A DNA stretch of 7,991 bases from JAPOKJ01 sp043767985. GTDB taxonomy: Bacteria; Pseudomonadota; Gammaproteobacteria; Burkholderiales; Burkholderiaceae_E. How positions within the stretch are numbered: the stretch's first letter is position 1; every line of letters begins with the position of its first letter. The notes under the pieces are model-generated. The model saw only the letters and a program-made list of their open reading frames with translations, was not told the DNA's origin and searched no databases. A program made the translations under genes and the position numbers. The DNA lies in contig JAYVKZ010000093.1 in NCBI GenBank assembly GCA_043767985.1, positions 1-7,991 of the forward strand, in the 5' to 3' direction. Below are positions 5,723 to 7,991 of this stretch, in pieces.

Positions 5723-7486
5723 CTATTTTGGGCGCTTCACGACAGCCACGCGAAGTGTATCTTGAGCCACGACCTCGAAGTCAAGACCAAGGGCCTGGAG
5801 CTCCGCCAAAGTTTTGTGGTACATCACTGCTGCGGCCCGCGGACTGGCTTTCCAGCGCCCCCCAAAGCTCGCCATATCCGGCAAGAAACGATCCGGGGAG
5901 TACTTCAAACCAAAATCCAGCTCATCACGGTCAATCACCATCAGCCCGGTTTTTTTGAGATAAAAGGGCAAGGTATGGTCAAAGTCATTCACGAGAAACA
6001 AGGTGTAGTCTTCTGCAGGGCCTTGGGTTGCTTGACTTTTGGCAATGGCACTGGCCAGGCTAAAGGAGGAAGCACCGCGATCCCGCAAGTTTTCATGCCC
6101 CAGCATGATGCCTTGCGTCGCCACAAAGGATCCGAAAGCGACGAGGACCGCAGCGGTGATTGAAACGGCCGGTTTGTCGCTAAACGCACTGGACACCGTT
6201 TGGCGAGTGTTTTTAACGAAATCAACCCGGTAGGCAAGCACTGCGGAAAACCCCAGCACAAGCAAACCACCTTGCACCCAGTATTGATAGCGTTGGTACT
6301 CCAGCTTTGAGATATCTGCTCCCGGCATGGAAGGAATCCAAAAGCTAGCTATAAAACCGCAGCCTGCAACCAAAACAATCAACGCCAGGCTAAGGCGCCA
6401 TTGAAGGCGCGATGATTCGGCTAGTGATAGTCCGATAAGCATTGCGAGCGCTGGAAAGATCGGTACGATATACCCGGCTAGCTTCGAGCTTGAGGCACTG
6501 AAGAAGACAAAAATAAAGGTCACCCACAGCATCAGCAAAAGCTTGGGACGCCAGGGCTTTAAGCCGCTCGCAGACGAGCCAGTAGGAAGACCGAGGAGCG
6601 AAGCCGACGTCGTGGCCTTTTTAAGGCCCTGGTGCAGCCCTGACCAGAGATAAAGAGTCCATGGCATAGAACCCAGCAGTAGGAAGGGTATGAAGTACCA
6701 AGGCGGCCCATAGCGGGCATGGACTTTGGTTAAAAATCGATCAAAGTGCTCGTGAATGAAAAAGAAATGATAAAACTCAGGATTGGCCTTCATCACCAAC
6801 AAAAACCATGGCGCAGTGATCGCGAAAAAAACCAAGCTGCCCTTAAAAATATGCAAACGCTTAAGGCGACTCAAGTCACGGGTCCATACGACATAACAAA
6901 ACAGAACGGCCCCAGGAAGAACAATCCCCATCAAGCCTTTCGAGAGCACAGCCAGCGCCATCGCAGCCCAACAGAGCATCATCCATAAGCGCGCCTCAGA
7001 CGGCGTGGCTTCATCTCTTTGAGCCAACAAAATCGCGAACAATGCAGCGCTCATGAAGGTACCCACCCCCATGTCAAGCGTATTAAAGTGCCCCGCAAAG
7101 ACCGGCATCATCATCGAGCCTAGGGCGATCGCACCAAACAAGGCAGGCCGCGCACCAAACAATCGTCGACCAGCAAAAAACACCATCAGCACCGACAGAA
7201 AACTCGTCAACCCCACCCATAGCCGGGCGGTCCACTCGTTTTCGCCAAAGGCGGTGAAGGCAGTGGCGGTTGCCCAGTATTGCAAGGGAGGCTTATAAAA
7301 GTACTTCACCGCGTTATAGCGCGGGGTCACCCAATCGCCGGTGACGACCATCTCGCGGGCGATCTCAGCATAGCGGCCTTCGTCACTCTTGATCAGGGTG
7401 CGATAGTCCAGGGTTCCAAACCAAAGGACCGCAAAAACCAATAGCAGGAGTAATAATCGTTGACGTGATGGGACGGGAAGTTGCAT
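5723..7486 (-). CDS. arnT: ArnT, lipid A L-Ara4N transferase (GT83 family)
   Basis: ArnT is a polytopic inner-membrane enzyme that transfers L-Ara4N from undecaprenyl phosphate to lipid A phosphates on the periplasmic side. The 587 residues start with one membrane helix (about 10-28), followed by the first periplasmic-loop motif KSDEGRYAEIAREM with the conserved Asp35-Glu36. Then come KYFYKPPLQYW (Lys65), HFNTLDMG (Asp138), and FFFIHEHFDRFLTKVHAR (241-258), a signature of ArnT. More than ten hydrophobic segments follow, then a soluble C-terminal domain from about 465. It is somewhat longer than E. coli ArnT (550); part of the excess is a Ser/Thr/Gly-rich loop near 291-310. Unlike in E. coli it is the first arn gene here, 74 bp after rpiA. 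No strong ribosome site is visible before the ATG. Some GT83 proteins glycosylate other acceptors, but the full L-Ara4N pathway alongside supports lipid A or core. Confidence 0.93.
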   Translation of the reverse strand: MQLPVPSRQRLLLLLLVFAVLWFGTLDYRTLIKSDEGRYAEIAREMVVTGDWVTPRYNAVKYFYKPPLQYWATATAFTAFGENEWTARLWVGLTSFLSVLMVFFAGRRLFGARPALFGAIALGSMMMPVFAGHFNTLDMGVGTFMSAALFAILLAQRDEATPSEARLWMMLCWAAMALAVLSKGLMGIVLPGAVLFCYVVWTRDLSRLKRLHIFKGSLVFFAITAPWFLLVMKANPEFYHFFFIHEHFDRFLTKVHARYGPPWYFIPFLLLGSMPWTLYLWSGLHQGLKKATTSASLLGLPTGSSASGLKPWRPKLLLMLWVTFIFVFFSASSSKLAGYIVPIFPALAMLIGLSLAESSRLQWRLSLALIVLVAGCGFIASFWIPSMPGADISKLEYQRYQYWVQGGLLVLGFSAVLAYRVDFVKNTRQTVSSAFSDKPAVSITAAVLVAFGSFVATQGIMLGHENLRDRGASSFSLASAIAKSQATQGPAEDYTLFLVNDFDHTLPFYLKKTGLMVIDRDELDFGLKYSPDRFLPDMASFGGRWKASPRAAAVMYHKTLAELQALGLDFEVVAQDTLRVAVVKRPK

Positions 7487-7524
7487 TAATCGGCTGACTT
7501 ATTCAAAACTACTTAATTCTCTAC

Positions 7525-7542
7525 ACGTCACCGTGGTAACGT
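7525..7542. promoter_or_regulatory. 18-bp near-palindrome between rpiA and arnT, possible operator or hairpin
   Basis: The plus strand reads ACGTCACCGTGGTAACGT: two 8-base arms around a central GT, with a single mismatched position. It lies in the 74-bp gap, 38 bp upstream of the arnT start and 18 bp after the rpiA stop. On the minus strand a weak -35-like TGGACG and -10-like TAGAGA flank it at 16-bp spacing, so it would sit inside a promoter spacer if that promoter is real. As RNA it could form a hairpin with a tiny loop and no following U run, so it is not a standard terminator. The symmetry is seen directly; a regulatory role is inference. Confidence 0.3.
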
Positions 7543-7560
7543 CCAGGGCCAGGTTTAATC

Positions 7561-7991
7561 TTATTTGCTTCGCTCTTCTAGCCCAGTAGGAGTTGCAATA
7601 ATTAGGCGATCCGCAGCACGGTGTGCAAAAAGACCCACGGTCACCACACCGGGCCACTGGTTCACCATCGTCTCGAACGCTAGTGCGTCATCAATCTGTA
7701 GCCCGTGGGCATCCAGTATCAGGTTACCGTTATCCGTCACGAAACCTTCACGCAGCTTGGGCGATGCGCCTTGTTTTCTGAGGCGAGCAGCCACCAGTTC
7801 CAGTGCCATTGGAATCACTTCCACGGGCAGCGGGAAACGACCAAGACGTTGAACCATCTTGCTTTGATCGACGATGCACACAAATTGATCGCAGGCCTCC
7901 GCAATAATTTTCTCTCGCGTCAAGGCCCCGCCTCCACCTTTAATCAGATGTAGCGCATCATTGGCCTCGTCTGCACCATCTACATAAAGAG
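7561..7991 (-). CDS. rpiA: Ribose-5-phosphate isomerase A, C-terminal two thirds (N-terminus outside window)
   Basis: RpiA interconverts ribose 5-phosphate and ribulose 5-phosphate in the cytoplasmic pentose phosphate pathway. The 142 visible codons begin LYVDGADEANDALHL and run to TAA. Compared with E. coli RpiA (219 residues), about 77 N-terminal residues are missing beyond the window edge. The active-site residues are present: both Asp of DGADE (81 and 84 in E. coli), the Lys of IKGGGGAL (94) and the Glu of TREK (103). Further family blocks are GRFPLPVEVIPMA, FVTDNGNLILDAHG and PGVVTVGLFAHRAAD. A TTG at 7923 is not the start, because the conserved sequence continues through it to the edge. 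It reads in the same direction as arnT. Read-through is possible since no terminator is evident between them, but the 74-bp gap and different function suggest separate regulation. Confidence 0.97.
   Translation of the reverse strand, partial: LYVDGADEANDALHLIKGGGGALTREKIIAEACDQFVCIVDQSKMVQRLGRFPLPVEVIPMALELVAARLRKQGASPKLREGFVTDNGNLILDAHGLQIDDALAFETMVNQWPGVVTVGLFAHRAADRLIIATPTGLEERSK

Noticed and set aside
5762..6163. 133-codon plus-strand open frame opposite arnT
   Set aside because: Shadow of the arnT coding sequence; no independent ribosome site or motif.
7505..7556. PmrA-box or PhoP-box ahead of arnT (CTTAAT at 7512-7517, GGTTTA at 7551-7556)
   Set aside because: Only single half-sites match; the second half at the required 5-bp spacing is poor in both cases.
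7561..7923. rpiA starting at the TTG at 7923
   Set aside because: The conserved active-site sequence DGADE...KGGGGALTREK continues upstream through this codon to the window edge, so the gene is truncated by the window.

Overview
The window is a chromosomal segment from a Gram-negative bacterium, most likely a betaproteobacterium of the Burkholderiales type. I base this on an almost complete lipid A aminoarabinose (L-Ara4N) operon in the order arnT-arnB-arnC-arnA(formyltransferase)-arnA(decarboxylase)-arnD. From memory, this order and the two-gene form of arnA resemble Burkholderia/Ralstonia-type clusters more than the enterobacterial arnBCADTEF with a fused arnA. Base composition looks moderate (roughly half G+C by eye, not counted), so it is not a high-GC Burkholderia. 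The species cannot be named from the sequence.

Layout. All confident genes lie on the minus strand and are transcribed right to left. At the right edge is the C-terminal two thirds of rpiA (7561-7991, N-terminus outside the window). After a 74-bp gap holding an 18-bp near-palindrome come arnT (5723-7486), a 68-bp gap, arnB (4494-5654), arnC (3462-4490), the formyltransferase half of arnA (2528-3457), the oxidative decarboxylase half of arnA (1453-2496) and arnD (523-1422 or -1437). From arnB to arnD the gaps are only 3 to about 31 bp, so these genes are almost certainly co-transcribed. To the left lies 260 bp without a recognisable gene. It is followed at the edge by the 3' end of an unrecognised plus-strand gene (2-262) that converges on the operon.

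How the genes work together. UDP-glucuronate (made by Ugd, not in the window) is oxidised and decarboxylated to UDP-4-keto-pentose by the stand-alone decarboxylase. ArnB transaminates it to UDP-L-Ara4N, and the stand-alone formyltransferase N-formylates it. ArnC transfers Ara4FN to undecaprenyl phosphate, ArnD removes the formyl group, and ArnT moves L-Ara4N from the lipid carrier to lipid A (or core) on the periplasmic side. This lowers the negative charge of the outer membrane and typically gives resistance to polymyxins and cationic peptides. No arnE/arnF flippase gene and no ugd are present in the window.

I do not see a new biological system here. The points worth a second look are the split arnA, the missing flippase genes, a possible operator ahead of arnT, a repeat and mini-ORF at the start of the decarboxylase gene, a shared 10-mer at two gene starts, and the unidentified gene at the left edge.
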